Assembly: GCA_945861295.1 (NCBI GenBank)
Contig: CAMAUF010000120.1
Coordinates: 1 to 6,617, forward strand
Direction of reading: 5' to 3'
Length of the DNA stretch: 6,617 bases
Source of the DNA: a bacterium
GTDB taxonomy: Bacteria; Chloroflexota; Dehalococcoidia; Tepidiformales; Tepidiformaceae
In this document: positions 1 through 6,092 of the stretch, one piece after another
Numbering within the stretch: position 1 is the stretch's first letter
How the letters are laid out: each line of letters begins with the position of its first letter
Position numbers and translations under genes: made by a program
The notes under the pieces: generated by a model
What the model was told of the DNA's origin: nothing
The model's database searches: none
The model's input: only the letters and a program-made list of their open reading frames with translations

Positions 1-250
1 AATCGTCGTCATTGTCCGCGAGATCCTGGTCGATCTCCGCGGTGTGTTCGAGGTAGTACGCCCAGGCGTTGCCCAAGTCGTCCGGAGTAAGCGTGGGGTA
101 GCTGTCGAGCAACTCGTCCTCAGTCCAGCCGAGCTGCCGGTAGCCGACCAAGAGCCATACGGGGATACGGGAGTTTCGGATCCGTGCGCGCCCGCCGACG
201 ACGCCCGGCGTCCGCCGGATCGTCGCTTGTTCCTGGATGGTCGCTGCCAT
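1..250 (-). CDS. DUF433 antitoxin-like protein, C-terminus cut by window edge
   Basis: The minus strand from the ATG at 250 is open to base 2 (83 codons). The protein shows the DUF433 pattern: a strand-forming start with TPGVVGGRARIRNSRIPVW at residues 14-32, then LVGYRQLGWTEDELLDSYP at 34-52, then the closing helix LTPDDLGNAWAYYLEHTAEI at 54-73. The family signature is roughly GxPxIxGTRIPV, then GxSxEEIL, then YPxLTxEDIxAAL. The usual GTRIPV is NSRIPV here. DUF433 proteins have a winged-helix-like DNA-binding fold and commonly act as antitoxins paired with a DUF5615 PIN-like toxin. Any such toxin would lie beyond the left edge and cannot be seen. The acidic tail DLADNDDD suggests only a few residues are missing. 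The start is supported by GGAGG (complement of 257-261) six bases before the ATG. Confidence 0.8.
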   Translation of the reverse strand, partial: MAATIQEQATIRRTPGVVGGRARIRNSRIPVWLLVGYRQLGWTEDELLDSYPTLTPDDLGNAWAYYLEHTAEIDQDLADNDDD

Positions 251-267
251 GAGCCGCCTCCGAAAGT

Positions 268-284
268 GCCTCGTGTCGCGAGGC
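268..284. repeat. Inverted repeat in the leader of the DUF433 gene
   Basis: The 6-bp arms GCCTCG (268-273) and CGAGGC (279-284) flank a 5-base centre, 18 bases upstream of the DUF433 ATG on the minus strand. A TATCCT hexamer (complement of 295-300) lies just upstream and could be a -10 box, but its -35 match is poor. Antitoxins often repress their own promoter through such palindromes, so an operator is possible. It could also be chance in GC-rich DNA. Confidence 0.3.
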
Positions 285-327
285 CCCTTCGCCCAGGATA
301 GGCGACTCAGGCCCGAATTGCGACGCG

Positions 328-360
328 GAAACGCCTCGCCGGAGGCCGGCGAGGCGTTTC
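328..360 (-). terminator. Perfect 15-bp hairpin, probable terminator of the PepSY-like gene
   Basis: The arms at 328-342 and 346-360 are exact reverse complements with a 3-base centre (AGG on the plus strand). The hairpin begins 24 bases past the stop codon of the minus-strand secreted-protein gene. Read on the minus strand the stem ends in GCGTTTC followed by CGCG, so the T run is only three bases and forms part of the stem. The strength of the stem and its position after a stop codon support transcription termination. The missing long U tract means it may instead protect the 3' end of the mRNA or work with Rho. Confidence 0.65.
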
Positions 361-383
361 CCGTGCGGGCCGAAGCTCGTCGA

Positions 384-1349
384 CTACGGTGCGGGGACGA
401 ATTCGATCAGTTCGAGCCGGCTGGGGCCGCCGCGGACCTTGAGTTCGAGCACCTTGCCGATGCCCGGCGCGTAATACTTGTCCTCGATCGGGATGGGCCC
501 CAGGGGCGTCCACTCCTGGATGACGACGAGGTTGTGATAGGCGTGGCCGCGGACCTGCTTCTTGACGAAGCGCCGCAGGACCTTGGCCAGGTCCTCGGCC
601 TCGCCCTCGTAGAATTCCTGGCGGTAGGCCATCCGGGGCATGGGGTTCGCCCACATTGTGATCCCCGGCTTGGCGCCGTCAACGCCCGCCTCCCAGGAGC
701 CGTGACGGTTGATGATCTCGCCGTTGAGGACCTCGGCCGAGTCCTCGCCGAGGTACCAGACGTTGCCCTGCTTGTCTTGCGCGAACCAATCGAAGGTCGC
801 CTCGATCAGCGAGCCGTCCTCGTAAACGTTGTCTTGGACGACGGTCGCTTGGATCCCGAGGATCGTCCGCGTCTCGTGGAGGACCTCGACTTCGATGTGC
901 TCGACACCGTCGTCGGTCTCGTAGACCCAGCGCGAGCCCGGCTTCAGCGGGAGGTACCTGTTGGTGATTTCGGCGACGAAGTTGGCCGGGTCGACGAGCG
1001 GGTTGTAGAAGCCGCAATCACCGGGGTCGATGACGGGCTTGGGATCCACGTCGTCCACGGTACACAGACTGACCTTGAACGCGGGGTCGACGGTCACTTC
1101 GACATCCCGGCCATCGTCCAACGCCAGGCCGACGCGGTAGCCCTTGCGAGGCGAGAGCGTGTCGACGTCAACGATCGTCCCGCCGCCGGTGAACGCGAGG
1201 GCGGCCGCCGCCGCGCGGGTCTCGTTCGCGGTAGAAGGCGGGTCGACCTTGTCGGGCCCGTCGTTGCCGAGCGCGGCGGCGCCGCCAGTGGTCAGAGCGA
1301 GTGCGGCGAGCCCTATCGCTGCCGCCAGCCGTATGCGTGGAATGTGCAT
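384..1349 (-). CDS. Exported protein with PepSY-like N-terminal region and a beta-rich domain
   Basis: This 321-residue protein starts with a signal peptide: positive MHIPRIR, a hydrophobic stretch at about 8-20, and a small-residue region ending near GGAAALG at 22-28. Residues 42-94 (ANETRAAAAALAFTGGGTIV, then YRVGLALDDGRDVEVTVDPAFKV) resemble a PepSY repeat, with an alpha helix followed by beta strands ending in a DG-x-x-V-E-V hairpin. Residues 123-320 form a second domain rich in strands and aromatics, including LKPGSRWVYE (135-144), TFDWFAQDKQGNVWYLGEDS (185-204), GSWEAGVDGAKPGI (217-230) and EDKYYAPGIGKVLEL (289-303). I recall these as a recurrent domain of unknown function. C96 and C112 could form a disulfide. 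The start has GGGAG seven bases before the ATG. The gene diverges from a two-component system, and PepSY proteins are often encoded beside such systems, so it may be a target or accessory sensor of that pair. The enzymatic or binding role is unknown. Confidence 0.85.
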   Translation of the reverse strand: MHIPRIRLAAAIGLAALALTTGGAAALGNDGPDKVDPPSTANETRAAAAALAFTGGGTIVDVDTLSPRKGYRVGLALDDGRDVEVTVDPAFKVSLCTVDDVDPKPVIDPGDCGFYNPLVDPANFVAEITNRYLPLKPGSRWVYETDDGVEHIEVEVLHETRTILGIQATVVQDNVYEDGSLIEATFDWFAQDKQGNVWYLGEDSAEVLNGEIINRHGSWEAGVDGAKPGITMWANPMPRMAYRQEFYEGEAEDLAKVLRRFVKKQVRGHAYHNLVVIQEWTPLGPIPIEDKYYAPGIGKVLELKVRGGPSRLELIEFVPAP

Positions 1350-1413
1350 GGTGCGTCTCCCTTTTCTCGTGAGGTCCGGCCATCTGGCCGTTCTCCCCGG
1401 AGCATCCGGCCCG

Positions 1414-1438
1414 GCTGCTGAAGCAGCGCTGACCGGTC
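1414..1438. repeat. Two adjacent palindromes in the divergent control region
   Basis: GCTGCT (1414-1419) and AGCAGC (1422-1427) are complementary arms around GA, and GACCGGTC (1431-1438) is a perfect 8-bp palindrome. Both lie between the start codons of the divergent secreted-protein and response-regulator genes, next to the 11-bp repeat array. They could be protein-binding sites. Short palindromes of this kind are common in GC-rich DNA, so the support is weak. Confidence 0.25.
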
Positions 1439-1448
1439 GTCCCCCAGG

Positions 1449-1486
1449 TTCAGGCTCTATTCAGCGAGAAGTCAGATACTGGTCAC
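1449..1486. promoter_or_regulatory. Array of four KTCAS boxes at 11-bp period, candidate response-regulator operator
   Basis: TTCAG (1449-1453), TTCAG (1460-1464), GTCAG (1471-1475) and GTCAC (1482-1486) begin exactly 11 bases apart. OmpR/PhoB-family regulators bind head-to-tail as dimers to direct repeats spaced about one helical turn (10-11 bp). The array lies 38 bp upstream of the response-regulator ATG and about 100 bp upstream of the divergent secreted-protein ATG. It could therefore control both, including autoregulation of the kinase operon. A GATACT hexamer at 1475-1480 is a possible -10 box within the array, without a convincing -35. Binding is inferred from spacing and context only. 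Confidence 0.5.
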
Positions 1487-1523
1487 CAGCAGAACCGTGG
1501 CGGTCCACGCCCCTGGAGCGCGA

Positions 1524-2210
1524 ATGGCCCGGATCTTGGTTGTAGAAGACGAAACGCGGCTGGCGGCGGCGATCAGGCGTGGCCTCGAGATCGAGGGGTA
1601 CGCCGTCGATGTCGCGCTCGACGGCGTCGATGGCCAATGGCATGCCGAGCAGGCCGCCTACGATGCTATCGTCCTCGATATCATGCTTCCCGGACGCGAT
1701 GGCTTCGCCGTGTGCGCGAACCTGCGGGCCGCCAGCATCTGGACGCCCGTCCTGATGCTCACGGCCCGCGATGCCAAGAAAGACGAAGTCCGCGCGCTCG
1801 ACACGGGGGCGGACGACTACTTGGTCAAGCCGTTCGCGTTCTCGGTGCTGCTGGCGCGTTTGCGTGCGCTGCTTCGGCGCGGGCTGAAGGAACGGCCGGC
1901 TGTGCTTCAAGCCGGCTCCCTCCGGCTCGACCCGGCGGCGCACCGCTGCCATCGCGGCGAGGTTGAGGTCGAACTGACCGGCCGTGAGTTCGCCATCCTG
2001 GAGTTCCTCCTGCGGCAAAGCGGAGATGTCGTCTCGAAGGCCGCCATCATGGAGAACGTCTGGGATTTCGCCTTCGAAGGCGACCCGAACATCGTGGAGG
2101 TCTACATCCGGCGACTGCGGAAGAAAGTGGACGAGCCCTTTGGCTGCCATTCGATCGAAACGGTGCGGGGAGGCGGCTATCGCCTGGCAGCCGGCGAGCC
2201 CCGCACATGA
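1524..2210 (+). CDS. OmpR/PhoB-family two-component response regulator
   Basis: This 228-residue protein has a receiver domain (1-120) and a C-terminal winged-helix DNA-binding domain (about 126-224). Visible receiver residues are the acidic pair E8/D9, the phospho-acceptor D52 in IVLDIMLPGRDG, T80 in LMLTARD and K102 in DYLVKPF. The effector domain has the family motifs ELTGREFAILEFLLRQSGDV and NIVEVYIRRLRKKVD, and ends with IETVRGGGYRL. The ATG at 1524 is preferred over an in-frame GTG at 1497. MARILVVEDE is the normal family N-terminus and GGAG (1515-1518) sits five bases before it. The stop overlaps the kinase ATG, so the two are made together. It is expected to be phosphorylated by the kinase and to bind direct repeats such as those at 1449-1486. 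Subfamily and regulon cannot be fixed from sequence alone. Confidence 0.95.
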   Translation: MARILVVEDETRLAAAIRRGLEIEGYAVDVALDGVDGQWHAEQAAYDAIVLDIMLPGRDGFAVCANLRAASIWTPVLMLTARDAKKDEVRALDTGADDYLVKPFAFSVLLARLRALLRRGLKERPAVLQAGSLRLDPAAHRCHRGEVEVELTGREFAILEFLLRQSGDVVSKAAIMENVWDFAFEGDPNIVEVYIRRLRKKVDEPFGCHSIETVRGGGYRLAAGEPRT

Positions 2211-3580
2211 GCATCATCCGGCGGCTGTACCGGCCCCTCCTCACGGTCCGCGTCCGGATCACCCTCGCGACGACGATCGTCGCCGGTTTCGCGATGGCCG
2301 GCGGGGGCATCGGCCTGGTCGCGTTCCACCGTCACGCGCTGACCGACAACGTCAACGCCACAGTGCGCTTGCGCGCCGACGATGTCGCGGCTCAGCTCGC
2401 GGCCGGGGCGGCGCCCGAGAGCCTGACCGCCTCTGACGATGAAATCGCCGTCGTCCAGATCCTTGATGGGGCCGGCGCCATCGTTGCGGCCAGCCCGAAT
2501 ATCCGGGGCGAACCCCCCGCCACGGCTTTGCGCCCGAATGGCAGCCAGCGCGTCCTCCGCTCGGAACACCTCGCGATCGACGAGGACGACGCGTTTCGCG
2601 TTTCGGCCCGGACGGCCGCGGGGCCAGCCGGGCCGTATGTCGTCATCGTGGCTGGCAGCCTCGAAGACGTGAACGAGAGCACCGGGGAGCTGGCCTCGAT
2701 CGTGAAGTGGGGCGTCCCGCTCCTCCTCGCCTTCATCGCGGGCGTGACCTGGGTTGCCGTCGGCCGGGCGCTGTCGCCGATGGAGGGGATGCGGCGCGAG
2801 GCGGCGGCGATCACGGACCGCGACCTTGGCCGGCGCTTGCCCGAACCCCACGTCGATGACGAAGTCGGGCGCCTCGCTCGGACGCTGAACGCGATGCTCG
2901 ACCGCCTCCAGGCCGCCTATGCAGCGCAGGAACGGTTCGTCGCCGATGCCGCCCACGAGCTGCGCAGTCCGCTGGCCAGCTTGAAGACGCAGATCGAAGT
3001 CGCCGCGTCGGTCGCTGAGGCGGACGAGCGCGAGACGCTGGACGGCCTCCTTGCTGAAACCGAACGGCTGCACCGCCTCGCCGACGACCTCTTGCTCCTC
3101 GCCCGTGGCGCCGACGGTGGCGGCAGCGAGGCCTGGCCAGTGCTCGACTTGGACGACATCGTGCTCGAGGAGGTCCGGCGTTTCCCGTGGCGCACAGGCG
3201 TTTCGGCCGGCGTGGCGAACGTTTCCGCGGCGGCGGTGAGGGGCGATGCCTCGCAGCTCGCGCGGCTCATCCGCAACCTCCTGGCCAACGCCAACCGGCA
3301 TGCGGATGGCCAGGTGCACGTCACATTGTCCGAACACGGGCCGAGGGCGGTGCTGACGGTGGAAGATGACGGAGACGGCATCCCGGAGGGCGAACGTGAG
3401 CGGGTCTTCGAGCGTTTCACCCGGCTCGATGCTGGCCGCGGGCGGGACGGGGGTGGCTCCGGCCTGGGCCTGGCGATCGTCCGCGCCATCGTCACCGCGC
3501 ATGGCGGGTCGGTGATAGCCGGCGATGCCTTGCCCAAGGGCGCTAGCTTTCGCGTCGAACTGCCGGGTGCATCGGGGTGA
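2207..3580 (+). CDS. Membrane sensor histidine kinase with HAMP domain
   Basis: This 457-residue protein has a first transmembrane helix at about 16-40, a short extracytoplasmic region (about 41-166) with no recognised sensor fold, and a second transmembrane helix at about 167-187. A HAMP linker with RALSPMEGMRREAAAI and DEVGRLARTLNAML follows. The HisKA domain carries the phosphorylated H250 in FVADAAHELRSPLASLK. The HATPase domain has the N box RLIRNLLANANRHA (354-367), G1 DDGDGIP (387-393), F box FERF (401-404) and G2 GGSGLGLAI (416-424). All catalytic motifs look intact. It starts inside the stop of the response-regulator gene (ATGA, 2207-2210), implying translational coupling. It is the cognate kinase of that regulator. 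The divergent exported PepSY-like protein may influence the signal sensed by the outer loop, which is inference. Confidence 0.95.
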   Translation: MSIIRRLYRPLLTVRVRITLATTIVAGFAMAGGGIGLVAFHRHALTDNVNATVRLRADDVAAQLAAGAAPESLTASDDEIAVVQILDGAGAIVAASPNIRGEPPATALRPNGSQRVLRSEHLAIDEDDAFRVSARTAAGPAGPYVVIVAGSLEDVNESTGELASIVKWGVPLLLAFIAGVTWVAVGRALSPMEGMRREAAAITDRDLGRRLPEPHVDDEVGRLARTLNAMLDRLQAAYAAQERFVADAAHELRSPLASLKTQIEVAASVAEADERETLDGLLAETERLHRLADDLLLLARGADGGGSEAWPVLDLDDIVLEEVRRFPWRTGVSAGVANVSAAAVRGDASQLARLIRNLLANANRHADGQVHVTLSEHGPRAVLTVEDDGDGIPEGERERVFERFTRLDAGRGRDGGGSGLGLAIVRAIVTAHGGSVIAGDALPKGASFRVELPGASG

Positions 3581-3653
3581 TTCGTCTAGGCCCCTCTTCC
3601 TGGCGGGCTCGGCACAGGCCAGCGCGGAGCATCCACCACGAAAACCACCCACG

Positions 3654-3679
3654 GTGACGCGAATGAGTTGATTCGTCAC
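3654..3679. terminator. Imperfect hairpin between convergent genes, possible terminator
   Basis: GTGAC-GC-GAAT (3654-3664) can pair with ATTCGTCAC (3671-3679) around a GAGTTG loop, giving a 9-bp stem with a 2-base bulge. It lies in the 167-bp gap between the convergent kinase and the minus-strand small-protein gene, where terminators for both are expected. No T run follows on either strand, so the assignment is tentative. I see nothing else in the gap. Confidence 0.3.
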
Positions 3680-3747
3680 GGTCTCGTCGCCGATCACGGC
3701 CGCCCGCGTCCAAGCCCGCCCTTCTTGCCCTCTAAGAGAGTCCGGTC

Positions 3748-4161
3748 CTAAAGCGCGCGCATCCGGTTGTTGCGCGGCTTCTCCTCGACTTCCGCCAGGC
3801 CGAGCGCCGCAAGGACAGGCGGCACGTACATCCCGAAGCGACCGCGATACCCCTTCCGATGCCCGTACCAACCGCCGACCGGGTTCGTCTCCGAGCGGCC
3901 CCAGGCCTCGACCGTGCCTTCGGTCGCGGCCTTTTGTTCGTCGGCGCTGCCGAGCGCCATCCAGTCTCCATGAGCTTTCAGCATGGCGTGGAGGTCTTCG
4001 ATGCACCGCAGGTGGTAGCGAAGCTGCGTCGTGCCGACTTGGCAGACCAACGCCGGGGGTTCGGCCTGAGGGTCGCGATACATGGCGTAATCCGAACCGC
4101 CGCTCGGCGTTTTCAGCGTCCAAGGGCTGGCCTTGGTCCCTTCGCCGGAGACTTCGCTCAT
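3748..4161 (-). CDS. Conserved uncharacterised small protein
   Basis: This 137-residue cytoplasmic protein has no signal peptide or membrane helix. It reads like a compact conserved domain. Notable stretches are GEGTKASPWTLKTPSGGSDY at 7-26, MYRDP (28-32), ALGSADEQKAATEGTVEAWG (70-89), NPVGGWYGHRKGYRGRFGMY (93-112), PPVLAALGLAEVEEKPRNNR and a C-terminal MRAL. I recall a family of unknown function with this layout (possibly DUF6855, number not certain). The Gly/aromatic-rich GGWYG..KGYRGRFGMY core is the most distinctive part and may form a binding surface, but no function is assigned. The ATG at 4161 has AAGGAG seven bases upstream. The gene is divergent from the SDR reductase gene and convergent with the kinase gene. 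No frame damage is seen. Confidence 0.8.
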   Translation of the reverse strand: MSEVSGEGTKASPWTLKTPSGGSDYAMYRDPQAEPPALVCQVGTTQLRYHLRCIEDLHAMLKAHGDWMALGSADEQKAATEGTVEAWGRSETNPVGGWYGHRKGYRGRFGMYVPPVLAALGLAEVEEKPRNNRMRAL

Positions 4162-4197
4162 TGCATTACTCCTTGGCGCTCGTCGCCGTCACGGGTG

Positions 4198-4226
4198 AGG
4201 TTATGCCAGCTTCCTGAAATCGGGAA
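4198..4226 (-). promoter_or_regulatory. Possible promoter of the uncharacterised small-protein gene
   Basis: On the minus strand, TTCCCG (complement of 4221-4226) and TAACCT (complement of 4198-4203) are separated by 17 bp and lie 36 bp or more upstream of the start codon. Each matches the sigma-70 consensus only partly. The assignment rests on spacing and position, so confidence is low. Confidence 0.25.
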
Positions 4227-4233
4227 GGCCGCC

Positions 4234-4263
4234 TTGCTCCAAGCGCTTAACCTCGCCTAGTCT
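4234..4263 (+). promoter_or_regulatory. Possible promoter of the SDR reductase gene
   Basis: TTGCTC (4234-4239) and TAGTCT (4258-4263) are separated by 18 bp, and the predicted start of transcription (about 4270) leaves a short leader with GAGG at 4285-4288 before the GTG at 4297. It sits back to back with the possible minus-strand promoter of the neighbouring small gene. The hexamer matches are partial. Confidence 0.3.
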
Positions 4264-4296
4264 CCGGCAACGATCCCAGAGTCTGAGGTGCGATCC

Positions 4297-5400
4297 GTGA
4301 AACGCAAAGTCCTCGTCGCCGGGGCGTCGGGCCTGGTTGGGCTCGCCGCCGTCAAACACTTTGCGTCGCTGCCCGGCTGGGAGGTCGCCGGTGTGTCGCG
4401 ACGCAAGCCCACAGGCATCGATGGTGTCGAGTTCGTGTCTGTGGACTTGCTCGATGCCGATGCCTGCCGGGACGTGTTTTCGCGGCTGGGCGATGTCACA
4501 CACCTCGTCTATGCCGCGCTCCACGAGATCCCTGGCCTTCTGCCCGGCTGGCTCGACGATGAGGTTATCGACAAGAACGGGGCCATGCTGCGGAACCTGT
4601 TCGAGCCGCTGGCGACCGTCGCGAAGGGGCTGACGCACGTTTCGCTCCTGCACGGGACGAAGGCGTACGGCATCCACCATCCTTCGCTCGGGGTGCGAGG
4701 GCTGCGCATCCCGCTCAAAGAGCGCGACCCGCGCCGCCCGCACCATAACTTTTACTGGGTGCAGGAGGAGTACCTTCGCGGCAAGCAGCAGGGCCACGAT
4801 TGGGGCCTGACGACTTTCCGGCCCACGGTGATCTATGGCGACGCGACCGGCGCCAACATGAACCCGGCCCTGCCGATCGGCGCCTACGCCGCCATCCTCA
4901 AGGAGGCTGGCGAACCGTTGCACTTCCCCGGCAAGAACCTGGCGCCTTGGGTGCACGAAGCGGTCGACGCGGACCTCGTTGCGCGTGCCCTCGCCTGGGC
5001 CGCGGAGACGCCGCGGGCCTGGGGCGAGGCCTACAACCTCACCAACGGCGATGTCTTCACCTGGAGCCAGGCCTGGGAGGCGATTGCCGAGGCGATGGAG
5101 ATGCCCGTCGGCGAACAGCGGCCGATGTCGTTCGTCCACGACCTGCCGAAGCGCGCGGACGAATGGGCAGCCGTCGTCGACAAGTACGCGTTGGCCGGAC
5201 CGCGCGACCTCGTGGCGTTCGCGGGCTACAACTCACTCGTCTACTGCGACGTCATGGTCGGGCCGGAGCGTCGCGGCGATTTCCCGGCGTTGAACAGCAC
5301 GATCAAGGCGCGTCAGCACGGCTTCCATGATTGCGTGGACACGGAGGACATGTTCCGTACGATCTTCCGGCGCCTCCGCGAGCAGCGCGTGCTGCCGTAA
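4297..5400 (+). CDS. PRISE-like NAD(P)H-dependent reductase of the extended SDR superfamily
   Basis: This 367-residue protein has an N-terminal Rossmann fold with GASGLVG at 9-15 and SRRK at 34-37, the latter fitting NADPH preference. The PRISE group (progesterone 5-beta-reductase/iridoid-synthase-like) lacks the classic YxxxK pair and uses Lys in a TGxKxY-like motif and Tyr in NFYYxxED. Here these are HGTKAYG (K122) and NFYWVQEEYL (Y153). FRPTVIYG (174-181) and YNLTNGDVFTW fit the same group. It probably reduces an activated C=C bond of an enone or a carbonyl. The substrate is unknown. I chose the GTG at 4297 because GAGG (4285-4288) is eight bases upstream and MKRKVLVAGASGLVG is a normal N-terminus. 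A GTG at 4288 is the alternative but overlaps that GAGG. The stop lies 11 bp from the convergent toxin stop. Its last codons recur at 6213-6248. Confidence 0.88.
   Translation: MKRKVLVAGASGLVGLAAVKHFASLPGWEVAGVSRRKPTGIDGVEFVSVDLLDADACRDVFSRLGDVTHLVYAALHEIPGLLPGWLDDEVIDKNGAMLRNLFEPLATVAKGLTHVSLLHGTKAYGIHHPSLGVRGLRIPLKERDPRRPHHNFYWVQEEYLRGKQQGHDWGLTTFRPTVIYGDATGANMNPALPIGAYAAILKEAGEPLHFPGKNLAPWVHEAVDADLVARALAWAAETPRAWGEAYNLTNGDVFTWSQAWEAIAEAMEMPVGEQRPMSFVHDLPKRADEWAAVVDKYALAGPRDLVAFAGYNSLVYCDVMVGPERRGDFPALNSTIKARQHGFHDCVDTEDMFRTIFRRLREQRVLP
5356..5400 (+). repeat. 3' end of the reductase gene, left copy of a direct repeat flanking the TA pair
   Basis: The last 15 codons (RTIFRRLREQRVLP and stop) are matched by a stand-alone copy at 6213-6248. 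Bases 5359-5380 are identical over 22 positions to 6216-6237. The single difference just upstream (5358 T versus 6215 C) is a synonymous Arg change. The copies diverge after this by a 9-base in-frame difference and a few substitutions, then both reach a stop codon. Confidence 0.85.
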
Positions 5401-5411
5401 TGGGTGTGTGC

Positions 5412-5765
5412 TTAGGCGAAGTTTAGCAGGAAGACAAACCTGCCCCTCATGGATCGTTCGTCGTAGGTTCGTGCCAGGCTCTCCATGGCGCGCACTTGAA
5501 CGCCAACAGGGGTCCGCTGATTGGTGAGAGCGACGATCCCCGCGTGGCGCCGACCCATGATACGCCACTGCGAGTCCAATCGTCGAAAGTCGCCCGTATT
5601 TTTTGTGAACAGTACTCTGTCCAATTGCGTCGCCAGCGCGAGATGATCGGCGTCTGTTCTCGCACGCATCCCCGCGTCCAGCGCGGTCAGGCAGTCGAAG
5701 CCCGAGCGCCGGAGCGCTTCGACAACCGTGCCGAGTGAGTCCTCGTCATGATAAAGAGTGAGCAC
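5412..5765 (-). CDS. DUF5615 PIN-like toxin
   Basis: This 117-residue protein has the DUF5615 layout, a PIN-like nuclease fold regarded as the toxin of DUF433/DUF5615 modules. It opens with LTLYHDEDSL (the family has LLaDENv) carrying acidic D7/E8/D9. It continues with the helix VVEALRRSGFDCLTALDAGM and the acidic TDADHLALA at 37-45 (family sDeevLxxA). The core strand is DRVLFTKNTGDF at 49-60, with D59 as the likely third metal-binding position. It ends with RHAGIVALTNQRTPVG (family hpGIi). The acidic residues expected for RNA cleavage are present, so it looks active. RNase activity is inferred from the family. It begins at GTG, three bases after the antitoxin stop, with no clear Shine-Dalgarno sequence, so translation is probably coupled. 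It ends 11 bp from the stop of the convergent reductase gene. Confidence 0.85.
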   Translation of the reverse strand: MLTLYHDEDSLGTVVEALRRSGFDCLTALDAGMRARTDADHLALATQLDRVLFTKNTGDFRRLDSQWRIMGRRHAGIVALTNQRTPVGVQVRAMESLARTYDERSMRGRFVFLLNFA

Positions 5766-5768
5766 GAG

Positions 5769-6086
5769 CTAAGCTTCGGTGAAGTTTTCGTCGGTGATGC
5801 CGTCGGGAAACAGTACAGCGAGGCGTTCACCCTCGCAGCGGTCTGCGTCGAGTTCCGCCTCGACTTGGGCGCGGTTTGCAAAGTAGTGAGCGAGTGCCGC
5901 ATGGAAGAGGCTTGGGTCGAGGTCGGGGTTGCTCGCACACATCTGCTCGGTTGTAGCCCCGAGCAAGTGCGCCGCCGCCACCGAATGCACGGTGATACCG
6001 GTACCGCGGAGGCAAGGTCGTCCCGAACGATATCCGGGACGGGTGACGAGCAAACTGGCTATTTGTACGGTTGCGGTGGCGGACAT
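5769..6086 (-). CDS. DUF433 antitoxin
   Basis: This 105-residue protein matches DUF433 in VTRPGYRSGRPCLRGTGITV at 14-33 (family GxPxIxGTRIPV), HLLGATTEQMCASNPDLDPS at 40-59 (family GxSxEEIxxxYPxLTxED) and the helix FHAALAHYFANRAQVEAEL at 61-79. It probably neutralises the adjacent DUF5615 toxin and may repress the shared promoter through its helix-turn-helix-like N-terminal domain. The tail LFPDGITDENFTEA is the probable toxin-wrapping end. The frame is open further upstream, but the ATG at 6086 fits the family length and sits six bases after a consensus TATAAT. An ATG at 6104 would lie upstream of that box. No Shine-Dalgarno sequence precedes 6086, in keeping with leaderless translation. It is distinct in sequence from the DUF433 gene at the left edge. 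Confidence 0.88.
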   Translation of the reverse strand: MSATATVQIASLLVTRPGYRSGRPCLRGTGITVHSVAAAHLLGATTEQMCASNPDLDPSLFHAALAHYFANRAQVEAELDADRCEGERLAVLFPDGITDENFTEA

Positions 6087-6092
6087 GTCGGC

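Noticed and set aside
237..1421. 394-codon plus-strand frame over the PepSY-like gene
   Set aside because: The opposite strand encodes a protein with signal peptide, Shine-Dalgarno sequence and recognisable domains. The plus frame shows no family motif.
1461..2150. 229-codon minus-strand frame over the response regulator
   Set aside because: It is a shadow of the intact OmpR-family gene and lacks any motif.
3741..3750. Small CTCTAAGAG palindrome near the small-protein stop (3731-3739) as a terminator
   Set aside because: The arms are only four bases with a one-base centre and no T run follows, so it is not supported as a terminator.
2177..4123. 648-codon open frame on the minus strand across the kinase gene
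   Set aside because: It lies antisense to a kinase with every catalytic motif intact and also overlaps the small-protein gene in another frame. Its Arg/Ala/Gly-rich, low-complexity translation is typical of a GC-rich antisense shadow.
4201..5139. 312-codon minus-strand frame over the reductase gene
   Set aside because: It is antisense to an intact SDR gene with its own motifs, and it has no recognisable domain.
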